In this document: positions 39,273 to 47,316 of the stretch, in pieces
Layout of the letters: every line of letters begins with the position of its first letter
How positions within the stretch are numbered: position 1 is the first letter of the stretch
Assembly (NCBI GenBank): GCA_020050835.1
Contig: JAGVKB010000132.1
Location: 1-47,316 of the forward strand
Origin: Candidatus Obscuribacterales bacterium
Lineage (GTDB): Bacteria; Cyanobacteriota; Vampirovibrionia; Obscuribacterales; Obscuribacteraceae
Direction: 5' to 3'
Length of the DNA: 47,316 nt
Notes under the pieces: model-generated
Database searches by the model: none
What the model saw: only the letters and a program-made list of their open reading frames with translations
What the model was told of the DNA's origin: nothing
Made by a program: the position numbers and the translations under genes

Positions 39273-40736
39273 CTAGTAGTGCTCGCCGGGAGAGAGCAGG
39301 CTACCGCTGTCTTGCTTGCGCCCATTCTTGGCCTTGCGGGACTTGGTCCCCTTGTCGTCCGTGCCCTTCAGCGAAGCAAGCGGCCAGAGACTGAACTCGA
39401 CGGTCGCCAAGCCGGCGGCCACGACCGCGCCGATTACCTCCGAGGACGGTTTGTAGGCCGGAGCAGCCTCATCGAGCGGAACTTGTCCGTCCGTGTTGAC
39501 GATGATGCCGGCCTGGCGGTAGTCCTCGTTGATTGCCTCCTGCGACAGCTGTCGAAACGCATCGTTGCGCGACAACCTTCTGCCCGCTCCGTGATTGACC
39601 GAGTAGCAGCTCTTAACCGCGCCGGCCGCCGGTCGCAGAATGAAGCTCCAATCCTTGTTGCTGCCAGGAATCAGCACCGGATGTCCGCTTTTCTCCCACG
39701 GAGTGCCACACAAGCCGGGGTGGCCGGCCGGAAATGCGCGGGTGGCTCCCTTGCGGTGCACCCAGACATTGCCGAATTCCGGATGCCATTCGCGCTGTAC
39801 GAGATTGTGGCTAATCTCATAAATGAGCGAAAGCTCCGACTTGAAGACCTCGCGGAAGGCCTCGGCCACCTGTTCGAAGATAACCAGCCGATTGAGGATC
39901 GCGAAGTTGCCGCCGGCGGCGACAGCGTTCAAGTAATCCTGGTAGTGCTGAGACTCGGGAGTGAAATAGCCGAGGTCGAGCTGGGTTACCAGGTCCGGCT
40001 TTTCGGCCCGGGCCAGGTCGAAGTAGTTGGTCGCCATTCCATGCCCGAACCCACGGCTGCCGGTATGAACCTGCAGAAACAGGGTGCCGGTTTCCTCTGC
40101 CCGCTGCAGTTCGATGAAGTGATTGCCACCACCAAGACTGCCGAGCTGCTCGCGACCACGTTCCGGTCGCCCGCGGCCTCCCCACGGCACCGGCCAGGAA
40201 TCGTCCACCGGGATGCAGTGGCGCTCGGCCTGGCTACGGTCGAAGCTCGCGCCGTAGCGCTTCACGTAGTACTCGGCACCACCACGGATGAGGTTCTCGA
40301 ATTCCTTTTCAGACACCTTGCTCAGTTTGGTGCTGCGACCGCCGGCGCCCATCTCAACTCGCTTGGAGACCTCGACGTTGAAGGCCAGCCGCTTCTCCGG
40401 GGTGGCTGCCTCGAAGGGAACGTTGGATCGCGCCGACATCATTCCGCAGCCGATGTCGTAGCCGACCGGACCCATCGCGATTGCGCCATCATCGGCGGTG
40501 ACCAGCACGCAGCCGACCGGAACCCCGTAGCCGTAGTGGGTGTCCGGCGTGATGACCACCATCTTGACCCCCGGGAAGCGGGTGGCGTTGACGATTTGAG
40601 AGTAGAGAGCCGGCTCCGCATCGTGCAGCAACCCGGCCGTCAGGAACAGGCGCACCGGCACATCGCCAATCTCTTCCGTCTTGAGGTCGAAGTAGCCGTC
40701 AGTGTTCCAGCTCGTGAAATTCTTCCAGTTCGTCAT
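39273..40736 (-). CDS. rtcB: RNA-splicing ligase RtcB
   Basis: A 487-residue GTP- and Mn2+-dependent ligase that joins RNA 2',3'-cyclic phosphate and 5'-OH ends, used in RNA repair. Motifs in order: 'ITPDTHYGYGVPVG' (62-75), metal-site 'YDIGCGMMS' (Asp94, Cys97), 'LGGGNHFIEL' (201-210), 'VHTGSRGFGHG' (223-233), and the GMP-acceptor 'VNHGAGRRLSR' with His382. The C-terminal ~25 residues are a Lys/Arg-rich extension (SLKGTDDKGTKSRKAKNGRK) beyond the usual end. No RtcA, RtcR or archease gene adjoins it. ATG at 40736 follows GGAGGG. Codons are strongly C/G-ending. Confidence 0.96.
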   Translation of the reverse strand: MTNWKNFTSWNTDGYFDLKTEEIGDVPVRLFLTAGLLHDAEPALYSQIVNATRFPGVKMVVITPDTHYGYGVPVGCVLVTADDGAIAMGPVGYDIGCGMMSARSNVPFEAATPEKRLAFNVEVSKRVEMGAGGRSTKLSKVSEKEFENLIRGGAEYYVKRYGASFDRSQAERHCIPVDDSWPVPWGGRGRPERGREQLGSLGGGNHFIELQRAEETGTLFLQVHTGSRGFGHGMATNYFDLARAEKPDLVTQLDLGYFTPESQHYQDYLNAVAAGGNFAILNRLVIFEQVAEAFREVFKSELSLIYEISHNLVQREWHPEFGNVWVHRKGATRAFPAGHPGLCGTPWEKSGHPVLIPGSNKDWSFILRPAAGAVKSCYSVNHGAGRRLSRNDAFRQLSQEAINEDYRQAGIIVNTDGQVPLDEAAPAYKPSSEVIGAVVAAGLATVEFSLWPLASLKGTDDKGTKSRKAKNGRKQDSGSLLSPGEHY

Positions 40737-40818
40737 CTAAAACCCTCCATCTAAGAATGACACAGATCTGGACGAACACCGCCTGCGGCGCTCATCCGAC
40801 TTGACACAGCTGACAACT

Positions 40819-40850
40819 GCGAGCCGCGGCTCGTAAAAAACGCGGCTCGC
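40819..40850. terminator. Hairpin between the S41 peptidase and rtcB genes
   Basis: GCGAGCCGCG (40819-40828) pairs with CGCGGCTCGC (40841-40850) around a 12-base loop. The first arm also belongs to a 14-base palindrome, CGAGCCGCGGCTCG, so two folds compete. It ends the S41 transcript on the minus strand. Confidence 0.6.
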
Positions 40851-40870
40851 TTCGAAACGCCTCGGCGTTA

Positions 40871-42268
40871 CTAACCGGGCGGGAGCAAGCAGCTCATGAA
40901 CTGCCGGGCAATCTCCAGCTGATTGTCATTTTCAGAACCGATCTGAAGCCCGGGATTGGGGTCAATCAGCAGATCGATGCCGATGCCCGGAGCATCTTCG
41001 CTGATGCCGTCGCCCGGCCAATGCCCGCTCGGGTTGAAGTACTGCAAGGACACAGTGATCAACAGAGTTTGCAGCGGCAACACCTTCGGTGAAAATCCGA
41101 CACCTTTGCCGAGCGTACTCGTGCCGACAATCACCGCTTTGCCGTTGTCCTTGAGTGCCCCGGCGAAGAGCTCTGAAGCGCTGGCCGTCCGCCCATTGAC
41201 CAAAATGATCAGCGGCCGCTCTCCCAACATGTTGACTGCGCGCTCAGACCGGTACTGCTTGGCGGTGCCGCCAGTCTTCTCCTCGGAGATCAAAAACTTG
41301 TCAGACTCTAAAGAGTAGACAGTTTTCTGGTAGCTGCTGCCCTTGAGCTTCTGCCTGGTGATAGTGACCAGTCCGTCTTCGAGAAACATCGAGACCATGT
41401 AGATGGCGCGCAAAACCGCTCCGCCGTCATTGCCGCGCAGATCGACAATCAATCCCTTGCAAGAATCCAGCTTCGCCAGCTCTGTCTCGACAGCCTTCTC
41501 GATGCCGTCATCCATGAAGTTGGTCCAGCGGAGATAGCCGATGTTGCCGGCAAGAATTTTGCCAAAGACCGTTTGGCGGAATACCCTTACGCGCTCCAGA
41601 GCGCACGACTTATCACCACCGGCAGTGCGCACCACCAACTCGGCCGGCCGCTGCTCTGGCAGCTGCAGCCAGCGATTAATTTTGCGGAAATCCTGACCGG
41701 CAGTCGATTTGCCGTCAATGCTCAAGATCGCATCACCACACCGGAGACCTGCCTTGTCAGCCGGTGAGCCAGCAACCACTTCCTCGATCAGGGCAAACCC
41801 GTCAGCACTGCCCTTGCAGAGAAACTTGCCGTGCCCGTCGCTGGCGGGTCGCAACCGACTGTCGAGCAAAGGCGCCACCACGATCCCAGTGCTGATATCC
41901 CAACCAGGGAGCAAGGGCTGGGTCACGCCAGAGATGTCATTAAGCGACGTGTAGCCATCGTGAATCTCGGTCTTGAGCATCTGATTCGCGAACTCGATGG
42001 CGTCTTGCCGGGTGCGAATCTGATTGTCGAAACGGTGCTCCCACTGCCGCCAATTGGCCAGTTTGTCCTGGTCGTAGAGATCGTCGGCAACCTGTGCCCA
42101 GACCTGATGGTAAAGCTCGGTCGGCGTCGTGCGCAGCATGAAGTAGAGAGACACCGCCATGGTCGTCAACATGACGATCAGGAACAGAAGGCTCATAAAC
42201 ACGCCATTGAGCAGCTTCATGTTCCACTTGGACCGCCGCTCGTAAGCCGGGTCGAAGTCGTTCATCAT
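40871..42268 (-). CDS. Membrane-anchored S41 (C-terminal processing) peptidase
   Basis: A 465-residue protein with one N-terminal membrane anchor (~19-45) and an extracytoplasmic body. PDZ-like segment: 'GSPADKAGLRCGDAILSIDG' (~168-186). S41 core: 'GLIVDLRGNDGG' (~272-283) and the Ser/Lys pair, Ser363 in 'GRTASASELFAG' and Lys388 in 'TSTLGKGVGF', 25 residues apart as in Prc/CtpA. It cleaves exposed C-termini of envelope proteins. It is a paralogue of the S41 gene at 43982 (shared 'LY[HN]QVWA' and 'W-x-x-W' N-terminal region). Last gene of the minus-strand proteolysis cluster. Start ATG follows GAAAGGACC. Confidence 0.9.
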   Translation of the reverse strand: MMNDFDPAYERRSKWNMKLLNGVFMSLLFLIVMLTTMAVSLYFMLRTTPTELYHQVWAQVADDLYDQDKLANWRQWEHRFDNQIRTRQDAIEFANQMLKTEIHDGYTSLNDISGVTQPLLPGWDISTGIVVAPLLDSRLRPASDGHGKFLCKGSADGFALIEEVVAGSPADKAGLRCGDAILSIDGKSTAGQDFRKINRWLQLPEQRPAELVVRTAGGDKSCALERVRVFRQTVFGKILAGNIGYLRWTNFMDDGIEKAVETELAKLDSCKGLIVDLRGNDGGAVLRAIYMVSMFLEDGLVTITRQKLKGSSYQKTVYSLESDKFLISEEKTGGTAKQYRSERAVNMLGERPLIILVNGRTASASELFAGALKDNGKAVIVGTSTLGKGVGFSPKVLPLQTLLITVSLQYFNPSGHWPGDGISEDAPGIGIDLLIDPNPGLQIGSENDNQLEIARQFMSCLLPPG

Positions 42269-42351
42269 CTGGTCCTTTCAAGAAAGAAGGAGAAGAGATT
42301 CGAGCCGGACAGCCAGTAGCTTTGGCTGGGCCGGCAAACAAGCACCGCGCG

Positions 42352-42383
42352 AAGACAGGCAGACTCGCAAGCCTGCCTGTCTT
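42352..42383. terminator. Terminator after the CPBP gene
   Basis: AAGACAGGCAG (42352-42362) and CTGCCTGTCTT (42373-42383) form a perfect 11-bp stem around a 10-base loop. It lies just after the CPBP stop on the minus strand; a short T-run (CTTTTAG) follows on the plus strand. Confidence 0.75.
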
Positions 42384-42406
42384 TTAGAGATCAGCCGTAA
42401 CAGCAG

Positions 42407-42943
42407 TCATTCCCGCCGCATATACAAGCCGACGAAGTTGTTGGTGGCGTGCACCATAATCGGAAGCCAGAGGTTGTCGCTGTACTGAAGTGCGACGCCA
42501 AGAGCCAGGCTGACGAAGAAGGTCTCAAGCGACCGCTGCCAGCTGGTCCAATGACCCAGTCCAAACAAGACAGACGTCCACCACACGCCCAGCATCGGCT
42601 GAATTGCCCCACGGAAGAAAACCTCTTCGCTGAAGCCGGAACTGGCCGCGACGACCAGCATCCCGAAAGTCGAGTAGCCTTGAAACTCGCTCTCCTCGCC
42701 CTCCGGCAACGGCATAATCCGTTCGTAGACATGGGTGAAGAAAAATACGCAAACCACTCCCAGCACGACTCCGAGCGCGGCGTAGCCGAGGGAAAAGCCA
42801 ATCTGCCTCTGAAACTGATCAACTGCCCCCGGCTGTCCTGCTTGCTTGAACAACGCGTCTCGGATACCGAGGCACGCTAAAGCAAGAAACAGAAAGAAGA
42901 CACCCTGCAAGACAATCAGCGCCGGCGAAATCTGTTTTCGCAT
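42407..42943 (-). CDS. CPBP-family intramembrane metalloprotease
   Basis: A 178-residue protein with about five membrane segments. The CPBP (Abi/CAAX-processing-like) active-site motifs are present: 'SGFSEEVFFRGAIQPML' (Glu-Glu...Arg), 'SVLFGLGHW' (His) and 'LPIMVHATNNFVGLY' (His-x-x-x-Asn). ATG at 42943 follows AAGGGATGCG. Such proteases act on prenylated or other membrane proteins, and some are linked to bacteriocin immunity. Here it lies among S41 peptidases and a secreted protein on the same strand, separated by terminator-like hairpins, so shared control is uncertain. Confidence 0.9.
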   Translation of the reverse strand: MRKQISPALIVLQGVFFLFLALACLGIRDALFKQAGQPGAVDQFQRQIGFSLGYAALGVVLGVVCVFFFTHVYERIMPLPEGEESEFQGYSTFGMLVVAASSGFSEEVFFRGAIQPMLGVWWTSVLFGLGHWTSWQRSLETFFVSLALGVALQYSDNLWLPIMVHATNNFVGLYMRRE

Positions 42944-43472
42944 ATCGCATCCCTTCACTTTCTAATCCGAGCGTTGCTCCGTCCTGCGCGTTCGGCACAG
43001 TGGTGGAGCGCAGCCTCGTAGGTTCAATCCAATCTGCCTGTACGAAACACGCCCACCAGCGAAACCCGGTCGAGCGGACAGGCAGATAATCGATTGGAGC
43101 TTGGTTCTTGGTTCTAGCTAGAGAGACAACTTCGGGGAGACAAAAGGCATGCCAGATCAAGCTAGCTAAAAGTGGTTCCTAATATCAACAAACTTCTAAG
43201 CTTCACAACATACCAGTTATATTCAGCGTGGTGTTTCTGCTGATTCGGGCGAGGTTCGATTTCGTACGCTTCCCACTGAGCACGGTTGCACTTGAGTTAG
43301 CGCGCTGGCGCTAGACTGACATGCGCCAGGGACGGTTTATATTTATGCTGTCATATAGTTGATGGGTTAGTCAAAAAAAGAGAACGACACCTGACACTAC
43401 AAGTACGCAAGGGGTTTTAGCCCTTGCGTACCGCAATCCTCTTTGTTGCCTGCTGCCGACTGTTCGTCGCCA
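42944..43472. other. Gap with a terminator hairpin, no gene seen
   Basis: No frame with a ribosome site. The perfect hairpin GTACGCAAGGG/CCCTTGCGTAC (43403-43431, loop GTTTTAG) ends the minus-strand secreted-protein gene at 43473. On the minus strand a T-rich stretch lies about 25 bases beyond it. An AT-rich stretch near 43335-43360 may hold a promoter for the CPBP gene. Confidence 0.5.
43403..43431 (-). terminator. Perfect 11-bp hairpin after the secreted-protein gene
   Basis: GTACGCAAGGG (43403-43413) and CCCTTGCGTAC (43421-43431) around a 7-base loop, 42 bases beyond the stop of the minus-strand gene at 43473. The distal T-run is about 25 bases away. Confidence 0.65.
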
Positions 43473-43898
43473 CTAATGCTGAGCCTTGACCCACTTGATG
43501 AATTCATCTTCGCTCATGCGCACCGAATTTCTGTCCGGATGGCGATGGTCGCTGTTGAGATCCATCACCGTCAACGTACCGTCACTGTTGCGATGAATAT
43601 CCTTCGGCACAATCACGCCGTTTGGCAGCCTGTACCCTTTCAGGCGGTTGAATCCGCCATCCTTCCCGTCGCGCCCAGGTAGCGGCTCGACCACGCGCGT
43701 AACAAAGCCGCCGTCAGGTAGCTTGATCTGAACGATCACCTCAGTGTGTCTGCTGACGCGAACGCTGTCGAATTCGAGCTTCCCGATCGAGCTTCCAGCC
43801 GGCACCGGCTTGCTTTCGGCTGCCGGCGCATCGGTGAAACCAGCACAGGCGAACAACAAAGTCAGGATCGTCAGGAGTCGCGAAATTCCCTGCTTGAA
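43473..43898 (-). CDS. Secreted protein of unknown function, 141 aa
   Basis: ATG at 43898 follows GAGGAGAATC. A signal peptide covers ~1-27 (ISRLLTILTLLFACAGF, cut after 'APAA'). The mature part is polar and beta-like ('VIVQIKLPDGGFVTRVVEPL'), then Gly/Asp-rich with His/Arg ('SDHRHPDRNSVRMSEDEF'). No known family. It starts 83 bases after the stop of the exported S41 peptidase on the same strand, with no hairpin between. Co-expression, and a role as substrate or modulator of that peptidase, is possible (inference). Confidence 0.75.
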   Translation of the reverse strand, partial: FKQGISRLLTILTLLFACAGFTDAPAAESKPVPAGSSIGKLEFDSVRVSRHTEVIVQIKLPDGGFVTRVVEPLPGRDGKDGGFNRLKGYRLPNGVIVPKDIHRNSDGTLTVMDLNSDHRHPDRNSVRMSEDEFIKWVKAQH

Positions 43899-43981
43899 CA
43901 TGTGATTCTCCTCGCTAAACATCATTGCACCCCAGCTTCCTGGCGTGGAGTTTGCCATCTTTCAAACGAAGCAGCGCTTCC

Positions 43982-45298
43982 TCAACGACGCTTGGCGATC
44001 TGTACCTTGATCGTTTTCAACGCTTCTTTGAGTTGGGCGTCGTCCTGGCTATGCCGCACGCGCAGTACCTCCTTGTCCGGCGTGATACCAACTCCGGAAG
44101 GGCAGAGTCCACTGGGTGTTTCGTAAACGATCGTGCGAACCATGAGTTCGGCGCCGTTCTCCAGCTCCCAAACGCTTGACCCCACACCTTTGCCGTAGGT
44201 TGTAGCTCCAACAATTACGGCACGTTTGTTGTCTTTGAGCGCTCCCACCAGGATTTCGGAGGCGCTGGCAGAGAGTTCGTCAGTAAGCACCACCAGCGGC
44301 ACCGTCTTTAAACGCGCCCAGAACTTTCTCTCCGCCTCGCTCTTTCCGACGTGCACGTTCTCCAAGCCTTTGGAAGCAGCGTAAGTACGCACATCAGCAA
44401 CATCCTTGCGGCGCTCCTTAATCGTAACAATGTTGCCATCGAGCAGGAGCATGCCAGCGATATTTACAGCTTCGTTGATACTGCCACCACTATTGCCCCG
44501 CACGTCCAGAATCAGGCCTTTTATGAAGCCGTCTACCTGCTGGTCCATGTCAAACAACATTGTGACCATCTTCTGCTGGATCTCACCATCGTTGAAGTTT
44601 GGAAGGCGAATATACGCGACATCCGCGTCCTTCCAGCGTCCGGTCAGTACCGGCCCGGGCGTCGGCACCAACTTGACCTTCAGCTTCTCCTCTATACCGG
44701 CATAGAAGATAGTGACTGCCAGCTCATCGCCGATACCGCCCAACATTAGAGAACCGACCTCGGCGGCGGTCATTCCTTTCAGCGTTTTTCCGTTGATCGA
44801 CCGCAATTGATCTCCCCGCCTGAGATCAGCCCTGTAGGCTGGTGAGGCATAGTGCACGTAGTCGATCACGTAGCTGCCATCGACCTCAGTCTTGAGCAGC
44901 ACCCCGAGTTCAGCCAGCTGCGCGTTTGTGTAATCATCGTGCCGGTTGCGATCCGCAACACTGGAGTACTTCGTGTAGGGGTCCTTCAAACTGGCGAGCA
45001 TGTCCTTCACGGCCGCATCCAGCTGATCGACTGTGCGAAGCTGCCCTTTGTAGCGCTCCTTCCAGCTTGCCCAGTCCTTGAGAGCGGAGGAATCATGATA
45101 GGAATTTCTTACGCTGGCCCAAACCTGGTTGTAGAGCCGCTCCAGCTGGTCGGGAGTAGCGGACCAGGAAGCTGATGTTGGCTCCGATTTCTTCTCTGCC
45201 GTTTGGGGCTTGAGCAGTTCCGCCGTCCTTCCGGGCACGCAAAAACCGCAAGCGAGAAGCAGACAGACACCAACCAACAACCTTTTCAAGCTTTTCAT
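43982..45298 (-). CDS. Exported S41 (C-terminal processing) peptidase
   Basis: A 438-residue protein with an N-terminal signal or lipoprotein-like sequence (MKSLKRLLVGVCLLLACGFC; Cys17 or Cys20 could be a lipobox Cys, but the surrounding match is imperfect). PDZ-like segment: 'ASPAYRADLRRGDQLRSING' (~151-170). S41 core: 'GLILDVRGNSGGSINEA' (~261-277) and catalytic Ser345 ('ELSASASEIL') with Lys370 ('ATTYGKGVG'), 25 apart. ATG at 45298 follows AAAGGAGC. It resembles the S41 gene at 40871 along its whole length, so an ancient duplication is likely. It heads the envelope proteolysis cluster with the secreted protein and CPBP genes downstream. Confidence 0.92.
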   Translation of the reverse strand: MKSLKRLLVGVCLLLACGFCVPGRTAELLKPQTAEKKSEPTSASWSATPDQLERLYNQVWASVRNSYHDSSALKDWASWKERYKGQLRTVDQLDAAVKDMLASLKDPYTKYSSVADRNRHDDYTNAQLAELGVLLKTEVDGSYVIDYVHYASPAYRADLRRGDQLRSINGKTLKGMTAAEVGSLMLGGIGDELAVTIFYAGIEEKLKVKLVPTPGPVLTGRWKDADVAYIRLPNFNDGEIQQKMVTMLFDMDQQVDGFIKGLILDVRGNSGGSINEAVNIAGMLLLDGNIVTIKERRKDVADVRTYAASKGLENVHVGKSEAERKFWARLKTVPLVVLTDELSASASEILVGALKDNKRAVIVGATTYGKGVGSSVWELENGAELMVRTIVYETPSGLCPSGVGITPDKEVLRVRHSQDDAQLKEALKTIKVQIAKRR

Positions 45299-45781
45299 GA
45301 CTTGCTCCTTTCAGGGGAAGCAAGATCGAAGGTTCAGCCGGTCCGGAACACCCGGACACTCCAACTGCCCTTCCTGTAAACGTCGAAAGTGGCAAGGCGC
45401 GGAGCCAAGCCATTTCCGCAGAGAGAGCTAGTCGTGTCATCGCTCGTGATTGGAGCAGATGGCAGAAAAACTTTTTCTAGTGAAAAATAGAGAGCTGTAA
45501 ACTGTTCCTACTGCACGAGTGAAAGACCAAGATATAAGTTGTTGTTAGCAAAAGTCTCGCCAGCAGACAAAGATCAAAATCGCAGCACAGCCTTGCTCTC
45601 TGATCGATCCGCCAGATGAGCGGAGAAAGCCGCCTACACTGTCTTTGAAAGGATTGGAAAGCACTACTGACCAGCCGAGACTATCCATCACGGGACCAAA
45701 CAATGGGGGTTAGCCCACTGAAAGTCAACCGACACAATTGATCCTGGCATGGCCGAACCGGCGCAACACCGGCATGGACTC
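45299..45781. other. Gap, no gene seen
   Basis: This 483-base stretch lies between two minus-strand genes. It should hold the promoter of the S41 gene at 45298 (AT-rich near 45470-45545), and CCGG repeats near 45745-45775 just after the MocR-type gene could form a weak terminator. No frame with a ribosome site. Confidence 0.4.
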
Positions 45782-47257
45782 CTACCGGCCTGAGATAGCT
45801 TCGCTGAACCGTTCTATTGCTTGCTCGATCTCAGTTTCAGCGACATGAGCGAAGGGAATTAGCAGCTCTCTTTCGTTCGGACTCCCGCAGTAGTAGGCAC
45901 CGGTTGACACCATCGGCAAGCCGGACTGGCGAGCGGCCGACAAGATCAGATCTTCCTGAAATTCAGGCTCAAAATGCACCATAAGATGAGTCCCGGCGCT
46001 GACCGGAGAGATCCTAACTTTGCCTGGTAAGCGCTGATTCAAATGACCAATCAGACTTTCGCGGCGGCGAGCGTAGGTCGCTCGCGTGCGCCGCACATGC
46101 CTTTCGAGATGACCTTCACTGATAAACTGAGCCATCGCTTCATGCTCGATGAAATGAAAGTCTCGCTCGGCGAGAGACTTGGCTTTGCGCACGACCGCAA
46201 CGAGTCGAGGAGGCAAGACCACAAAGCCGAGACTGAGGACCGGAAACATTATCTTCCAGAACGAGGACAGGTAGATCACGAGCTGATCTCGGTCTTGACT
46301 TTGCAACGTCGGCAGCGGCTTTTCACTGTAGCGAAACTCACTGTCGAAATCGTCCTCCAACACCCAGACCGAATTTCTGCGCGCCCAGGCAAGCAACGCC
46401 TCTCTTCTGGCAGGCGACATAACCGCGCCGGTCGGATCGTGATGGGCGGGAGTGACATAAATGAACTTTCCCTGCAGACGTTTCTCAGCCAGGTATTCAA
46501 CCACCAGTCCTTGCGAATCCACCGGCACCGGCTCGACACTACCGCCGTAGGCCGCGATCAATCGCCGGGCGCCCGGAAATCCCGGGTTTTCGACCAGTGC
46601 TCTGTCTCCTTCGTTGATCAATAAACAAGAAAGGAGATCGAGTGCAGACTGCGCACCGGAGAATATACAAATCTGCTCGGCGCTACAGCGGATACCACGC
46701 ACGCGCGCCAGGTAATCTACCAGGCTATCTCGCAAAGCCCGGTGCCCGAAAACATCGCCGGGCTTTCTTAGCACGTTGAAGTCGCGCTCTTTACTGCACT
46801 TCACCAGCAGCTCATGCCATTTCGCAGCCGGCAGTAGATCCGAGTCCGGCGCACTGAAGTTGAGCTCCTCGAACAACTCGACGGCGCTCGGCTCAATTGC
46901 GCAGGAGGTCATGATGCGCTCGCCATAATCGGAAAGCCGCAAAGCATCGAGCTCGACTTCATCGTCATCGACCGGCCCCAGCGGCGCCACGGCGACCCGA
47001 TCGAGCGCTCGCCGCTTGAGGCTTACGAAAGATCCGACCGACGACGATGTGTCGATGTACCCCTGGCGAGACAGCTCGTCGTAAGCTTTGGAGGTCGTGA
47101 ATCTGGATATGGCCAAGTCTTCAGCCAGTTCACGAGTCGAAGGCAGTTTCGCTCCCGGCGAAAGCTCACCCCGCTCGATCATCGCTATGATCCCATCTAT
47201 CACCTGGCGGTAGAGCGGTATCTTGCCTTGTTCGTCTAAAGAAAGGACGATTCGCAT
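45782..47257 (-). CDS. MocR/PdxR-type regulator (GntR HTH fused to aminotransferase)
   Basis: A 491-residue fusion. Residues 1-80 are a GntR winged helix ('IPLYRQVIDGIIAMIERGEL', 'KLPSTRELAEDLAISRFTTSKAYDEL'). Residues ~125-485 are a fold-type-I aminotransferase domain with 'NPGFPGARR' (~224-231), 'HHDPTGAVMSP' (~272-282), 'VLEDDFDSEFRYSEKPLP' (Asp for the PLP pyridine) and the PLP lysine K335 in 'LSSFWKIMFPVLSLG'. MocR regulators bind PLP or PLP-amino acid adducts and control genes of B6, GABA, taurine or related metabolism. No obvious target gene lies next to it inside the window; the divergent region after 47257 continues out of view. Start ATG 47257 has a weak SD. Confidence 0.92.
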   Translation of the reverse strand: MRIVLSLDEQGKIPLYRQVIDGIIAMIERGELSPGAKLPSTRELAEDLAISRFTTSKAYDELSRQGYIDTSSSVGSFVSLKRRALDRVAVAPLGPVDDDEVELDALRLSDYGERIMTSCAIEPSAVELFEELNFSAPDSDLLPAAKWHELLVKCSKERDFNVLRKPGDVFGHRALRDSLVDYLARVRGIRCSAEQICIFSGAQSALDLLSCLLINEGDRALVENPGFPGARRLIAAYGGSVEPVPVDSQGLVVEYLAEKRLQGKFIYVTPAHHDPTGAVMSPARREALLAWARRNSVWVLEDDFDSEFRYSEKPLPTLQSQDRDQLVIYLSSFWKIMFPVLSLGFVVLPPRLVAVVRKAKSLAERDFHFIEHEAMAQFISEGHLERHVRRTRATYARRRESLIGHLNQRLPGKVRISPVSAGTHLMVHFEPEFQEDLILSAARQSGLPMVSTGAYYCGSPNERELLIPFAHVAETEIEQAIERFSEAISGR

Positions 47258-47316
47258 CGCTTAGCACCATTACAACCAGATTTCCAATCGCTCATAGGAG
47301 TATACCCTCTGACCGC

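Noticed and set aside
39279-40754. 491-codon plus-strand frame opposite rtcB
   Set aside because: RtcB motifs are complete on the minus strand, and the plus frame has shadow-type composition.

Overview
This is a 47.3 kb chromosomal-type stretch from a bacterium of moderately high GC content, with roughly 42 protein genes. I found no rRNA or tRNA gene, no CRISPR array and no intact mobile element. My best guess for the organism is a non-photosynthetic relative of Cyanobacteria (Vampirovibrionia/Obscuribacterales type). The reasons are a cyanophycinase-like gene, very large low-complexity proteins beginning with short glycine-rich hydrophobic stretches, and many small unrecognised proteins with strong Shine-Dalgarno (SD) sites. 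This is inference. The leucine-rich-repeat protein near 37 kb would also suit a planctomycete, and no marker gene settles the question.

Layout. 1-6.3 kb: the N-terminal part of an unrecognised protein, a candidate small RNA, a three-gene operon of tiny membrane proteins, a secreted Gly/Asn-rich protein, a MarR regulator, a dicarboxylate/amino-acid:cation symporter and a TusA-like protein. 7-11 kb: a divergent HD-domain protein followed by three small unrecognised genes. 11-14.7 kb: a 926-residue unrecognised protein and two tandem paralogous mini-proteins. 15-18.3 kb: an exported cyanophycinase-like enzyme, a hairpin-rich 1.2 kb gap and a group-2 sigma-70 factor preceded by an attenuator-like hairpin. 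18.9-21.3 kb: small unrecognised genes and a C39-like cysteine-peptidase homologue. 21.4-28.3 kb (all minus): WD40-like protein, beta-carbonic anhydrase, DHH phosphoesterase, ArfB ribosome-rescue factor, Bax-inhibitor-1 homologue, HAD phosphatase and a mannitol/polyol dehydrogenase. A second, divergently transcribed polyol dehydrogenase follows. 30-36 kb: an FHA protein, a new-looking endonuclease/exonuclease/phosphatase protein with a lysine-rich tail, a DUF502 membrane protein and a phosphodiester glycosidase. 36-40.7 kb: an LRR/HEAT protein, two unrecognised genes and the RtcB RNA ligase. 40.9-45.3 kb: a membrane proteolysis cluster with two paralogous S41 peptidases, a CPBP protease and a secreted protein. 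45.8-47.3 kb: a MocR/PdxR-type regulator.

The genes do not form one pathway. Recurrent themes are stress and maintenance (ArfB, RtcB, Bax inhibitor, S41/CPBP proteases, alternative sigma factor) and storage or compatible-solute chemistry (cyanophycinase, polyol dehydrogenases with a HAD phosphatase). Many genes are single units with a strong SD and their own intrinsic terminator. A large subset has codons ending almost only in C or G, while others, including one of two adjacent paralogues, do not. This points to two expression classes or two origins.

The most unusual signal is a short element, TACTA-N7-TAGTA-like, with a TATAAT/TTTAGT-like hexamer always in the same register. It recurs at least five times, usually 5-15 bases after an intrinsic terminator, with weaker copies at a candidate small RNA and around the C39-like gene. 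It looks like a shared promoter or operator.
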